Assembly (NCBI RefSeq): GCF_012489685.1
Contig: NC_080041.1
Location: 35,577,780 to 35,641,779 of the forward strand
DNA length: 64,000 nt
Direction: 5' to 3'
DNA from: Lotus japonicus
Lineage: Eukaryota > Streptophyta > Magnoliopsida > Fabales > Fabaceae
This document shows, one piece after another, positions 1-9,855 of this stretch (position 1 is the first letter of the stretch; every line of letters begins with the position of its first letter). The notes under the pieces are model-generated. The model ran no database searches, had not been told where the DNA came from, and was given only the letters and a program-made list of their open reading frames with translations. The translations under genes and the position numbers were made by a program.

Positions 1-2
1 TC

Positions 3-683
3 GGCCTGCTGCCAGATGTCGATGGCCGACTGGTTTTCGATGGTCTCTCCCTCGGGGGGATCAGGTATGAGTTGGTGGATCGTGATGCCCCCACCGCTTG
101 GGTGATCGATGTTGCGGGTCACCGAGCGACGTACCGGGGAAGGGTCATGGAGGACCGGACTGATGAGCGTGGACGCTTGACGAGAGGAGTGCTACGACGT
201 ATGGAGCTGAGCTTTGACTTGCCGCCTACAGTTCGCTGTGGACCTGGCACTGGTCGAGGACCACCTGCACCACCTCCGACTTCATCTTCTTCTGATGACG
301 AGGACCCAGCTGAGATCGAGGCTGATGTTGCTACACCTGTTGCGCCACCTCTTGCTACTGCCATTGATCCTACCGACGTGGCGTCGTCCTCGAGGCTTGT
401 GCAGCCGAAGAGGGAGTCTGTTGTTCCATCTGCCTCACGTCGCTTTCCTTGTACTCCACCGCACGGCTACCGTGTGGATCCCCTGGTTCGGGTGGTGAAG
501 GAGGATATTCTTACTGGAGAGGTGGATGTTGAGACGGGCTTGACTAGGACGGTGCGCAGGACAATGAGGAGGGAGGTCGTGGACTTAGACACCGAGATAA
601 TTACGGTGGATTCAGACTCGGACTCCGACAGCAGTGGGGACACTTACTCGCCGAGCGATGAGGGAGCGGAGGAGGAGCTATGA
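3..683 (+). CDS. Unidentified acidic protein, C-terminal part (open at left edge)
   Basis: The reading frame is open from the window edge to a TGA at 681-683, about 226 residues, so the start lies outside. I do not recognise the family. The visible part begins with a compact segment (LPDVDGRLVFDG... then a stretch rich in Arg and Asp). It continues into a low-complexity Pro/Ser/Asp linker, a second ordered segment around residues 155-195, and a very acidic tail with an Asp-Ser repeat. Codon use is GC-richer than the flanks. The sequence after the stop (684-1141) looks like the end of a retroelement, so this may be an element-encoded protein and not a host gene; that is inference. No introns are evident in the visible part. 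Confidence 0.4.
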   Translation, partial: GLLPDVDGRLVFDGLSLGGIRYELVDRDAPTAWVIDVAGHRATYRGRVMEDRTDERGRLTRGVLRRMELSFDLPPTVRCGPGTGRGPPAPPPTSSSSDDEDPAEIEADVATPVAPPLATAIDPTDVASSSRLVQPKRESVVPSASRRFPCTPPHGYRVDPLVRVVKEDILTGEVDVETGLTRTVRRTMRREVVDLDTEIITVDSDSDSDSSGDTYSPSDEGAEEEL

Positions 684-1141
684 GCTGGGAGGGTAGGTTA
701 GGCAGCGTCATATTTTGTTAGAGCTCTGATTCGTCTTACTTTGGGACAGGGTAGGTTCCTGATGTGTGGCTTTTTGTGTGGTTCTTTTGATGAGGAATCA
801 CAGAGAGTCTGTCGGGTTATAGGGGTCTTTTGTTCAGGCCATTTTGGGAGCCGACTTTCTCTTGGATGACTGTACTTTTGATACTTTTACTTACAGTACT
901 GGTTTGTATATATTTGCCTACGGGCATACTACTTTGGAGTAACTGCGAGTGCGCGTGACGTGGGAGTGCAGCCGAGGCTGTACATGTGTATATATTGTAT
1001 ATCGGTTAGTTTAGTTGTTGGGTTATGTCTTTATTTTATACCGTTTTATATTTAAAGGAATCGGAAAAAAAAAATTACCTGTTTTCCGCGTAAAGTTTAT
1101 TTTTAGTTACTAAAGTGACACCCGGAAATCGAGGTGTTACA
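684..1141 (+). other. Retroelement-like tail after the first ORF
   Basis: No gene. The stretch has a TATA-like run near 906 (tatatatt), a poly(A) run near 1068, and closes with the short inverted motif gacacccgg...ggtgttaca ending at 1141. Ends of the form ggtgttaca are common at plant Ty3/gypsy LTR borders (family knowledge). I cannot see a second copy of this LTR, so assignment is tentative. Confidence 0.3.
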
Positions 1142-2099
1142 GGTCCGGTTTTCAGAACACTGATATTAATATATATGTAATGTATTATTTATATTACCAT
1201 GGTCGAACCCTAGTTTGACCCTGATTCGACCTTTGAACCTTGAACATGTGCATTGACCGGTTTGATGACCGGTCCAATTTTCAAAACATTGCTAAGAACT
1301 TATGGTTGGAGCAAAATCTGCAAAGAGTTGCTTAAGCACATGTGGCAGTACGGGCCCACCTGAATAGTGCTAAGAACTAAGAATTAAGAACCTACAATTG
1401 GAAATGCTCTAATATCTATTTATTTACTTCATCTCTCCTCATTTATAAGTCACTTTTATCTAATTCTCTAGGATTAAGAAAAGTAGTTAACGTTCAAAAA
1501 AAAGTAGTTAGTTGCAACAAAATTGTAATTTTTTTCATTAATTTTCCTAAATTACTCATGAATTTCTCTCTCTAAGTTAATTGTCTTTAAAAAAACCAAT
1601 ATCTTTGAGTTAAGTGTTTTTCAAAAATCCATTATCTATTTATTTACTCCCCCGTCCTCATTTTTTAAGAATTGATTCTATCCATCGGGAATGAAGGCTA
1701 TAAGAAAATCAATAGCTTTATATAGGAATGAAAGATCAAGAAGCTCATAGTTCACCTTTTTATTTTTTGAACCTGATAGTTCACCTATTTAACATTTAAA
1801 GAATATTAATCGAGGAATAAAAACAATTTTTTTTAAAAAAAAAGGAACTTCATTAAAAAATAATCAGAAGAATATCCGATAAACTACATCTAGAAATACA
1901 ATCAATGGCCTCCGACCCATCCAATAAATATGTCAAAGGATAGATATAGTAACCTGATGAAATAAATATACAATGTTTTCCAAAATGATTTATAAACATG
2001 AGTATAATTTGTTTTTCAAAGTGTCTCTAAAACATGTCATGCATACTCCCAACTACAAAACTTAACCAATAGAAACAACTCAATAAAAAACATATTATG
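1142..2099. other. AT-rich intergenic stretch
   Basis: No supportable gene. Two partly matching pieces (ggtccggttttcagaacac at 1142 and ccggtccaattttcaaaac near 1270) suggest a decayed short repeat element between them. The remainder is poly-A/T rich with no open frame of note. Confidence 0.3.
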
Positions 2100-2509
2100 C
2101 AATGACACCATAAATCCGACATACTCCATACGATCTCCACATCGGGGAACCGCAGGAAAGTAAAGCATCAGAACCTACCCGGAAACTCAAATATATATTC
2201 CTAAAGATCATTAGGTAAGCTTAAACCAATAACGGTAAGCTCTCTAACCCAAGGTTCTAGCCTTAAACCCGACTCTACTCTTCAAGTCTTTCACTAATCT
2301 TCAAGTCCTCATCTCCGACTCGTACAAAGGTCAAGCTTCATCGAGGGTTCTCCATCGCCTAATAGCGTTAGCGCCCAAATAACAAGTAGCAAATAGAAAG
2401 AGTTAGCTCCATACAATTACCACGTATAAAAGAGAAAAGCATGCTATTAAAGTTAAGTGCATAACATGGCACATAAGCTAGCAACTTAATTCCATATAGA
2501 TGACGACAT

Positions 2510-2705
2510 ATATCCAACAACATAAAATCAAATCAGATATCAACAACATAGATTTAATAAGATATCAGCAACATAATAACAGATTTAAATCAGATAGCAA
2601 TAACCTCAACACTATAACATCAAATCAAATATCAACAACCTCAATAATATAACATCAAATCAGATATCAACAACCTCAACAATATAACATCGAAGCAGAT
2701 ATCAA
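2510..2705. repeat. Degenerate tandem repeat of about 36 bp
   Basis: Successive copies of a unit reading roughly ataacatcaaatcagatatc followed by aacaacctcaacaat. The copies near 2610-2690 are nearly identical; the earlier ones are degenerate. Non-coding, within the LTR-like region. Confidence 0.6.
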
Positions 2706-2793
2706 CCAAACCAATATAAGTGCCCTGTAGTAGAACTAGATGTTATTACCAAGACATGTTAAATCAAAAACGTCTCGCAAGACGGGACAGTCA

Positions 2794-2877
2794 CCACACA
2801 GACTCCACAATATGCCACGAAGGCCCCACAATATGCCACACGGGCTCCACAATATGCCACACAGGCTCCACAATATA
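2794..2877. repeat. Four 21-bp tandem repeats
   Basis: Four head-to-tail copies of a 21-bp unit at 2794-2814, 2815-2835, 2836-2856 and 2857-2877. All share the core ctccacaatat or cccacaatat, with a few substitutions at the variable front end of each copy. Confidence 0.85.
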
Positions 2878-4439
2878 ATCCAATAATGCCTATGCGCAAA
2901 TATTAACACAGCATATAACTACTTAGCACATACTTAGTATCCGATCCATCCCAACATCAACCACGACAACAATCGAAACATCCACAAGAGAGCAGTAATG
3001 ACAGAAACCAGTAAACGACCGAAGCCTCTCAGAAAACGGAGACACACGTCTCAATAAGTTCACTCGGCCGAAGCCGCCAGAAAACATTTTCCCAGTTCAG
3101 CATAATAATCAAAATCAAATGCCAATCAATTTAAACATATTCATCTCAAACGCATGCAGTGCGATGAAAACAACACTCAAAGACGCGCTAAAACTGAGTT
3201 ACCCTTACATTTTATTCTCCTTCCTAGCTCGATATCACAGTCAGATCCAAAGTCAAACTCCTGAACTCAGCAAGTCCCCTGGTGCGTCTTTCTCCGTTGT
3301 GAAACCTCACAGCTTGTTCCAAACCTCTTTCCTCAGCTCAACTCGCTCCGAACCTTAAGAACAATATCATTTCTTAGTCATTAAGAAACAATACAACCCA
3401 ATAACACTAAACAAGACCGAAAGAAAGCTTTTACAGCTTCAGAGTTCGACACTTGAGCACGAATGGACAACAGAGACTTCGATCGCTAAAACGTGCATAA
3501 CTCGAGCTACAGAACTCGGAATGACACGAAACCAAAGCAAAACTTTCAACAATCGAAAGAGCTACGCTATAGCTCAAGCCATACAGACCCAAAAATTATT
3601 TTTGGACACGGTGCCACATCAACAAGTTTCGGCCATAGCGAAAAATAGGGTTTGTCGAACTTTTTCTTCGATCCAGTTAAATTCCTAGGTATTCTTAGGC
3701 GATATCTAGGCCAGGGAAACTCTCAGAAAAATTATCATGTCGAAAACTAACACAGGAATATTTTGGTCAGTATTTTTAACTCGGAAATTCAAAGTTGGAA
3801 TTTTGAAAAATAAATTGGATGAGGTTGATACCAACAATGTTTATGACAACTAATCCTACTGACACTAAGCTCAGTCGAGAGTTTTCGATCCAAAAAGTGG
3901 AACCTCAGCATAAAAATGAGTATTTGAGGAGTTTTTGAATTCCTAAGACGATCCGGCGAGAATCGGCGAATAACAACCGGATATTCATGCTCTTGGGATA
4001 GTAGAGAAGAGGTTTTGATAGAGAAATCAAGTTATTTGGACAGTTTTACAAAAAGCACAAAACTTTGAGCACAGAGAACTGAAATCGATCGTGCGTACAT
4101 TCCAGAGTTTCGTGTTGAAACACTTGTCATGGGAAGGATAAAGAGAAATTCTTATATTCCTCTGAAGATTTTAAATTGCGCTTATACAGTGCTCTAGGAG
4201 CGGATATAGCCTTTTTTGGACACTCTCGACCTTAGTCGGGTGCGAATATGGCTCGTGCTATCAAACAAAATGACTATAGTGTCATCCTTAAACATACTGT
4301 GAATCTAATTATCATATAAATAATATTCATGACTCGCAATAGGGTTTGAGTAAGGAAAATAACATAGAGTATAAACACTCAATCATTTAATACAACGGAA
4401 ATAGATAAATTAACTAGTTATTTATTTCGGGGTCTTACA

Positions 4440-5000
4440 AGGGGCAATCCCACAAAGCATGATCCATGAATTCTGGAGTGTTCAGGGCAAGAAAATGGAG
4501 CTGAAACACCAAGGTTCCATAGCTTCTTCGGAATGGAACTGCATTTCACATGGACTCGCCCCATGAAATGAGCTTGGTGTGGCAACACACGAAGTTTCCA
4601 GAGTGTCTTCCAAACTTGAGGACAAATTTTGCTCAGTTACCAGTTCACATGAGTTTAGTCAATTGAGAGGTGACCACATGAAATTTGTACATCAATGTTT
4701 TGGTTTCTCAAAAATCTTTTAATCACTTTTAGTCATCCTCTTCTCCCTTCTTCCTCTTCCTTCATAACTACCACACTAGAACTCCAAAACCACACCTCCT
4801 CCCTGCCACAATCGGAAAATGCATGGATCATAATCACTCAACTTCATACTCTCAAATCCATTTTCCCTCATTTATCCGTAAAGACCGACCCTCGTTGGTT
4901 ACCAAATCTCTCATCCAACCCCTCCTTTTTTCATTTTTTTCCTAGAAAACATTTAACGCCTAATTCCAAACCCCATCTAACTAAGACAACACCACCTCCT
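4440..5000. other. Intergenic, no gene seen
   Basis: No supportable gene. A stretch near 4650-4680 (gagaggtgaccacatg) matches in reverse a stretch near 6080-6100 (catgtggtcacccctc), so it belongs to an old dispersed or inverted repeat. The 108-codon frame at 4695-5021 is low-complexity Ser/Pro/His and is not accepted as a gene. Confidence 0.3.
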
Positions 5001-5004
5001 ATTA

Positions 5005-5940
5005 AAATTTGGGGGGTCTAACTTAACTCAAAAATTAGCTGCAAAGTTGAGGACTGTCTTCCCATATATAAAAGTTATCTTGACAATATCTCTAGTCAGT
5101 GTGAGACTTTTCAACACACACCCCAACTTCAAACCCTATCTACCCAAGAAACGCCACATGCTATTAGATGTTACGATAGTTCTAGTCAATGTAAGTCTTT
5201 TCAACACAACCTCCTCACGCCCAGGCAGTGGCGGATCCAGGACCCGGGGTCAGGGGGTTCAAATTTTTCAAATGAACACATCAGTAAAAATATAATTAAA
5301 AACAAGTTTAATATGTTTTTACATCATAAACTATACAAGTCATAATTGTGCAAATAAGTGGGTTTTTGGTGCAAATAGGTGTAAAACTTAGTCTACTAGT
5401 ATAATTTAAAATTTTCAGGAGGTTCAAAAAAACTTATATAGGAAATTAAGTGCAATTTTTTTTGTTCAGGGGGTTCATCCCCCCCCCCCCCACTTATGTG
5501 TATATTTGCCTCTGCGCCCAAGGCTGGACATTTGGAGCGTGATATGCACGAATGAACATTTGCGTGTAGCGCATATAAAGGTGGTCTCCATCAAACGTAT
5601 CTAGGATAGGCTTTGATACCATATTAGAACTTAGGAGGCCTAACTCAAACCAAACACTAGCTCAAGAGATGAGGATTGTCTTTCCATATATAATAGATAT
5701 CTTGGTCATATCTCTAGTCATTGTGAGACTTTTGAACTTACTCTTCATGCCCAAGACTGAACATCTAAAGTGTAATATGCAAGAATGAACATTTGTGGGT
5801 GACCCATATACGAGTAGTCTCCACTAAACGAATCTAGATATGGCTCTGACACTATATTATAATTTGGGAGGCTTAACTCAACCCAAACGTTAGTTCAAAA
5901 CTTAAAGATTGCATTCCCATATAAAAGAGATTAGTCATGA
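5005..5940. repeat. Degenerate direct repeats of about 235 bp, interrupted by a hAT MITE
   Basis: A block containing tctagtca.tgtgagactttt, then cgcccaaggctggacat, then tctaggataggctttgatacc is found around 5000-5625 and again around 5630-5865. A partial third copy runs to 5940. The first copy is split by the 289-bp insertion at 5226-5514, and removing it restores the alignment with the second copy. Non-coding. Confidence 0.6.
5226..5514. mobile_element. hAT-type MITE with 8-bp target duplication
   Basis: The element begins CAGTGGCGG and ends GCCTCTG, imperfect inverted termini of the CAGNGGC type found on hAT elements. It is flanked by cgcccagg (5218-5225) and cgcccaag (5515-5522), an 8-bp duplication with one mismatch, as hAT transposases make. 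The neighbouring direct repeat supplies an empty-site version (catgcccaagactg near 5750). It encodes nothing and contains an unusual run of about 14 C near 5480. Non-autonomous. Confidence 0.75.
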
Positions 5941-7370
5941 ACCTAGTCTTCTTCTTCCTACTGGCATGTGTGACCAACAACCTCAAGCTGGCGTCATCAC
6001 CGTCCCTCTTTTTCTTTGGATGTGAGGTTGGAAGTTATTGAAAATTTTAGAGGGATTAAACCTGATACGAAAACTCCATGTGGTCACCCCTCAACTGACC
6101 AGACTCACCACATAGCCTTGTGACTGAGCAATATTGATGTTTTGTACGCAAGAGACATCAACTGGACCGATTTAAATAAAATATTTTTTCAAGGACCTAT
6201 TGCAATGAGAAAATTTTACAGCGACCTTCAATTTAAATTTCTCTTTAAATGTCAAAGTGTCTAGATTCACCCCATCTGCATCGCTACGGAGATATCGATC
6301 CCTCAATTCATGCTCTTCATTTGTGTCAATCTTCTGACTCGTGTAAAAAGTTTTGTATATACATTTAATCATTTTTTTTGAGGGTATCCACCACCGACAA
6401 CTATGAGACTAACCCTAAGGTTTTGAGATCACGTTAAATGGGTGTGCTAGCTACAAGTTGTCGGTCTCTAATCATATTTTGAAATCTTATTTATTTTAAA
6501 ATTTTAATTAATCATGTGGTAAAAATGTGAAATCTAATGTGTTTGTCAAATATATTTGTACATATTTGTTACTAATTCTAGTTATTTTCATTTTAATCTT
6601 ACTCACAATTATGTGTGACAGAACTCAAGCGGATAAAGGAACATTGAGGCAATAATCTACATGGCTACGTGGAAACCGAGCTGTACTTAATGCCATGACT
6701 TTGAGGGACATGTCTATGTTTATCCGCATGCAAAGACATTGCTTCAAATTTTGAAACGTAGGAGTTTGGCTTGTTGAAAATTGCTTCCAATAATTTTGTC
6801 TTTAGGTGCTCTGACGCCAATTCTTGACGTGGATTCCATAACTTGATAGTAATATTTCCTGATCAAAACAAAGAAAAATAACTGGATAACAAATGAAAAA
6901 TAAAAAATAATATTAAAATTATTTATATATTATATCATGTATTCTTTATAATTTAAAAAATAATTAATATATTCAAGATAGTGATTAGCAAGATGTTCTT
7001 TACAAAATTAAGGAACGAATCAATTCAAAATCAAAGAGTTGCAAGTAAAACGTTTTTATAAAGCAATGTGAACAATGAATTGCTATTCCTTTGTAACTAG
7101 TTATTTATCTGATAATGTCAAAATAAAGGCTTACTTCCAACATGATATGCACATGATATAAGCTATTTTAGGCTAAGTCGTCCAATAAGACATGTTTATA
7201 TAGCCTTGAATTGTGACAATGTCTATTTTACCCATCTTAGCAAATATTTTAACTATTGGAGTAATATTTTTTCTCTTACCCTTTTTTAAAATACATTTAA
7301 GCTATTTTGTTCATCCATTTGAAATATTTCTTTATAAAATAATTTTTTTCTAATAAGAGAGAAGAGAACA
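5941..7370. other. Intergenic, one SINE fragment inside
   Basis: AT-rich with no supportable gene. The 66-codon minus-strand frame at 6172-6372 has no recognisable features. The only identifiable piece is a SINE 3' fragment at 6372-6450. Confidence 0.3.
6372..6450 (-). mobile_element. Truncated tRNA-derived SINE (3' part)
   Basis: On the minus strand this matches the 3' part of the full SINE at 49553-49738: shared segments are tgagatcacgtta and atgagactaa, followed by a poly(A) tail (poly-T on the plus strand at 6373-6379). The tRNA-like head with A and B boxes is absent. Confidence 0.55.
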
Positions 7371-7535
7371 TCCACAACTGGCAACCATACCCGAATTTCA
7401 GAGATCACATTAATTGGGTAGCCTTCCCTCAAAAAATATTTTTTCATACGCTCCATTCAAGGGTCGAACACTGGAATAAATGCTTAATTAGATCAATTAT
7501 CTATCAATTATGATCCACCTACCTTATTGGTATAA
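7371..7535 (-). mobile_element. Diverged tRNA-derived SINE
   Basis: It shares, in order, the landmarks of the SINE at 49553-49738 read on the minus strand: cagagatcacattaa..gggtag, a segment ending catacgctcc, and the B-box-like region around ggtcgaacactgg. Divergence is high and no clear target duplication is visible. Confidence 0.5.
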
Positions 7536-7569
7536 TTAAATGTTTGTATTAATTATGTATAAACTTAGC

Positions 7570-9000
7570 TTAGTGCATGGAACTTAATTCTCTTGGTAGG
7601 TTGATATTGTTGTTAAGTAAAGAGCTGGGACAGTTTGCCTTAACAAGATTTATGGCTTTAGCTCGGGGTTTTGATTTTGACATCTCATTTTTTTAGAAGG
7701 TTTGAGAATTATATTGCTATTTGGCACGAAGGTTAGTAACACACCCCTAACATGAGTTGCTTACTTGCTTGAAATATTTAACATAGTGTATTGTGAATCT
7801 TATAGTAGAAATTAACGTCATTTTATTTCTTCTCCAAGGTTGTCTTGCTCTTTATGATCATGCATATCCTATCAAAAATTGGTGCTGATTGATTTGGTAC
7901 GGTGTTATATAAGATTGATGCTCTATAATTTGATCCTAAGTGTTGATTTAATTTGATCCTAAGTTTTTCTTTGACAGTTATTTGATCCTAATTTGAGAGA
8001 GATGTTCTCAAATTTTTATGAAACATATAAAATATTTTTCCTTTCTTTGACATATATTTTATTTTATTTTTCTTTCCGAAAAAATGAAGTGTATGATATG
8101 ATATGTATGCCATATTAGCAGCTTCCAAAAAAGCTCATGTTTAAAGTTAGCCTAAGGTATAGAACTTAATTCTTTTGGTAGGTTATTATTGTTGCTGGGA
8201 CAATTTGTTTTAACACGATTATGGGCTTTAGTTGGGGTCTTTAATTTTGACATCTCCTGATCTTTAGTGAATGTTTATTATGAGAAAGAGATTTGTTATT
8301 TGGCACGAAGGTCAATAATACACCACCAACGCAAATACTTTTTTTTTGATACATCGGAAATACTCACACAAATACTGTATTTTTAATTTTTTAAAATCAT
8401 TGCTTGAAAAACCAAATATAGTGTATTATGAATCCGACGGCAGAAATTGACAAAAAAAATATTGCTCTTTATCCTATAAAAAATTAGTGCCTGATTGATT
8501 TGGTGTAATATAAGATTGATGCTCTTTAACCGGTATTGAAGGTCAATCTTATATTACACCAAATCAATCAGGCACTAATTTTTTATAGGATAAAGAGCAA
8601 TATTTTATCATTATGTACGAAGGTCAATAGCACACTTTCGAGATGACGCAAATAATGAATTTTCAAATTTTAAAATCATTGCTTGAAAAACTTAATGTAT
8701 TGTGAATATTACGGCGCAAATTAACAATTTCTCATTTCGTCTCAAAATCTCTCGTGCTTTTTATCATTATCCTATCAAAAAATAATTGGTGCGTAATTGA
8801 TTTGGTGTTATATAGATTGATGCACTATAAATGGTGGAGATTTAATTTGATCCTAATTTGATAGAGATGTTCTCATAATTTTCATGATATATAAAATATC
8901 TTTTCATTCCAAAAAAAATGAAGTGTTATGTGTTTGCCATATTTGCTCACAAATTGCGGATAATGTATAATTAGCAGCTTCCACAAAAGGTCATGAAAAG
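7570..9000. repeat. Three diverged direct repeats of 400-570 bp
   Basis: A block is present three times in the same order: tttggcacgaaggt, then a stretch near tgcttgaaaaa, then gctctttat..cctat, then tgattgatttggt, then aagtgt and a caaaaaaggtcatg-like tail. The copies are about 7570-8145, 8150-8530 and 8605-9000. The second is shorter at its end, where the perfect inverted repeat lies. Non-coding, AT-rich. Confidence 0.65.
8456..8606. repeat. Perfect 64-bp inverted repeat with 23-bp loop
   Basis: Arm 8456-8519 and arm 8543-8606 are exact reverse complements over 64 positions by base-by-base reading, separated by 23 bases. A transcript would fold into a perfect 64-bp stem. The left arm belongs to the direct-repeat block described at 7570-9000; the right arm is an inverted copy of the same block. 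Confidence 0.9.
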
Positions 9001-9079
9001 GAGTTGAGTAAAAGGGCAATTGTGGAAGCAATGTCAGTGTCTAGAAGATTGACACATAGATTCATTGCAATCCAACTGG

Positions 9080-9855
9080 GTTGTTTTTTTTTTTTTTTTT
9101 TCTCTCTCCAACAAAGAATAAATTAAGAAAGAAATTATATCCAAAAAAAATCTTTGTTTCTCTTTTAAAGTCTTTTTTGACTTTCTACGTTTCTAGCGTG
9201 TGTGAGTCTCCGCAGCCCATCGTTGAACAGAACAGAACAAAAACAAAGCAACCTCGGAAAACAAAGAAAAAATCACAACATACTAATATTGGTTTCATTT
9301 CACGCCTTCATAACTCGTATTTATTATCAAATATTCTTTATTTCTGGTCGGTTTTGATTCCTCAAATCTTCACCAGCTTTGAACCTAACACACTTATCCT
9401 ATACTACTTGATGTTTATCTGAAAAACAATACTGACGATTTTTTCCCTGAAATCTGTTGATAGTTCATCGTACCCACATTTTTATACCATCAAACATTAA
9501 TTATACTTCCATTTTTATTTTCATTATTTCTGTATATATACATATATATATTCGTTGACAAAAGGGTCTTGTTGGTTGTTGAGGCAGCGAAATGCAAGGT
9601 AAAAGAAGGACTCTACTTGAGAGATTTCATTGACTAGTTTTTGTTGCTTTTGCTTTCAACTTTGAATTGTCTTCTGTAATGGATAAGAGCTTTTTCTTTT
9701 TCTTTTTCATTTCCATTGCTTCCTCTCCGATCAGGGGAAGATCAAAGATGAGTTTTTGATGCATGGTGATGATTTTCTAATTTGTCTCTGTTTGATTTTA
9801 TCTTCCAAGCAGGGTGAAGTTTTTTGTGCAGTGATCGGGTGTTAATCTTCTAAAG
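9080..9855 (+). promoter_or_regulatory. Probable promoter and first 5' UTR exon(s) of the TPS gene
   Basis: A poly-T/CT-rich tract (9083-9110) precedes a transcribed-looking stretch. A good splice donor, taaag|gtaaatt, ends a likely UTR exon at 9855. A donor-like site near 9599 and an acceptor-like ccaagcag ending at 9812 suggest one more UTR intron. The 113-codon frame at 9081-9422 is low-complexity and not accepted as a gene. Transcription start not determinable by eye. Confidence 0.35.

Larger units (their letters stand above)
2100..4439 (-). repeat. Ty3/gypsy-like LTR and leader region, minus orientation
   Basis: Read on the minus strand this begins at 4439 with TGTAAGACCCCG, a start typical of legume gypsy-type LTRs. 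A long non-coding region follows with no open frame above 80 codons. Two internal tandem arrays (2510-2705 and 2794-2877) lie towards its 3' side in that orientation. No gag or pol coding sequence is present here, so it may be a solo LTR or a truncated leader. The other border is not defined. Family assignment rests on the terminal motif and general look only. Confidence 0.38.

Noticed and set aside
214..498. Open frame of 94 codons on the plus strand
   Set aside because: Shadow of the longer frame 3-683 in another phase; Leu/His-rich nonsense composition.
4695..5021. Open frame of 108 codons
   Set aside because: Low-complexity Ser/Pro/Thr/His composition in repeat DNA, no motif, no promoter-like context.
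9081..9422. Open frame of 113 codons starting in a poly-T tract
   Set aside because: Starts with a run of Phe from poly-T and lies in the presumed TPS promoter/leader; no conserved feature.
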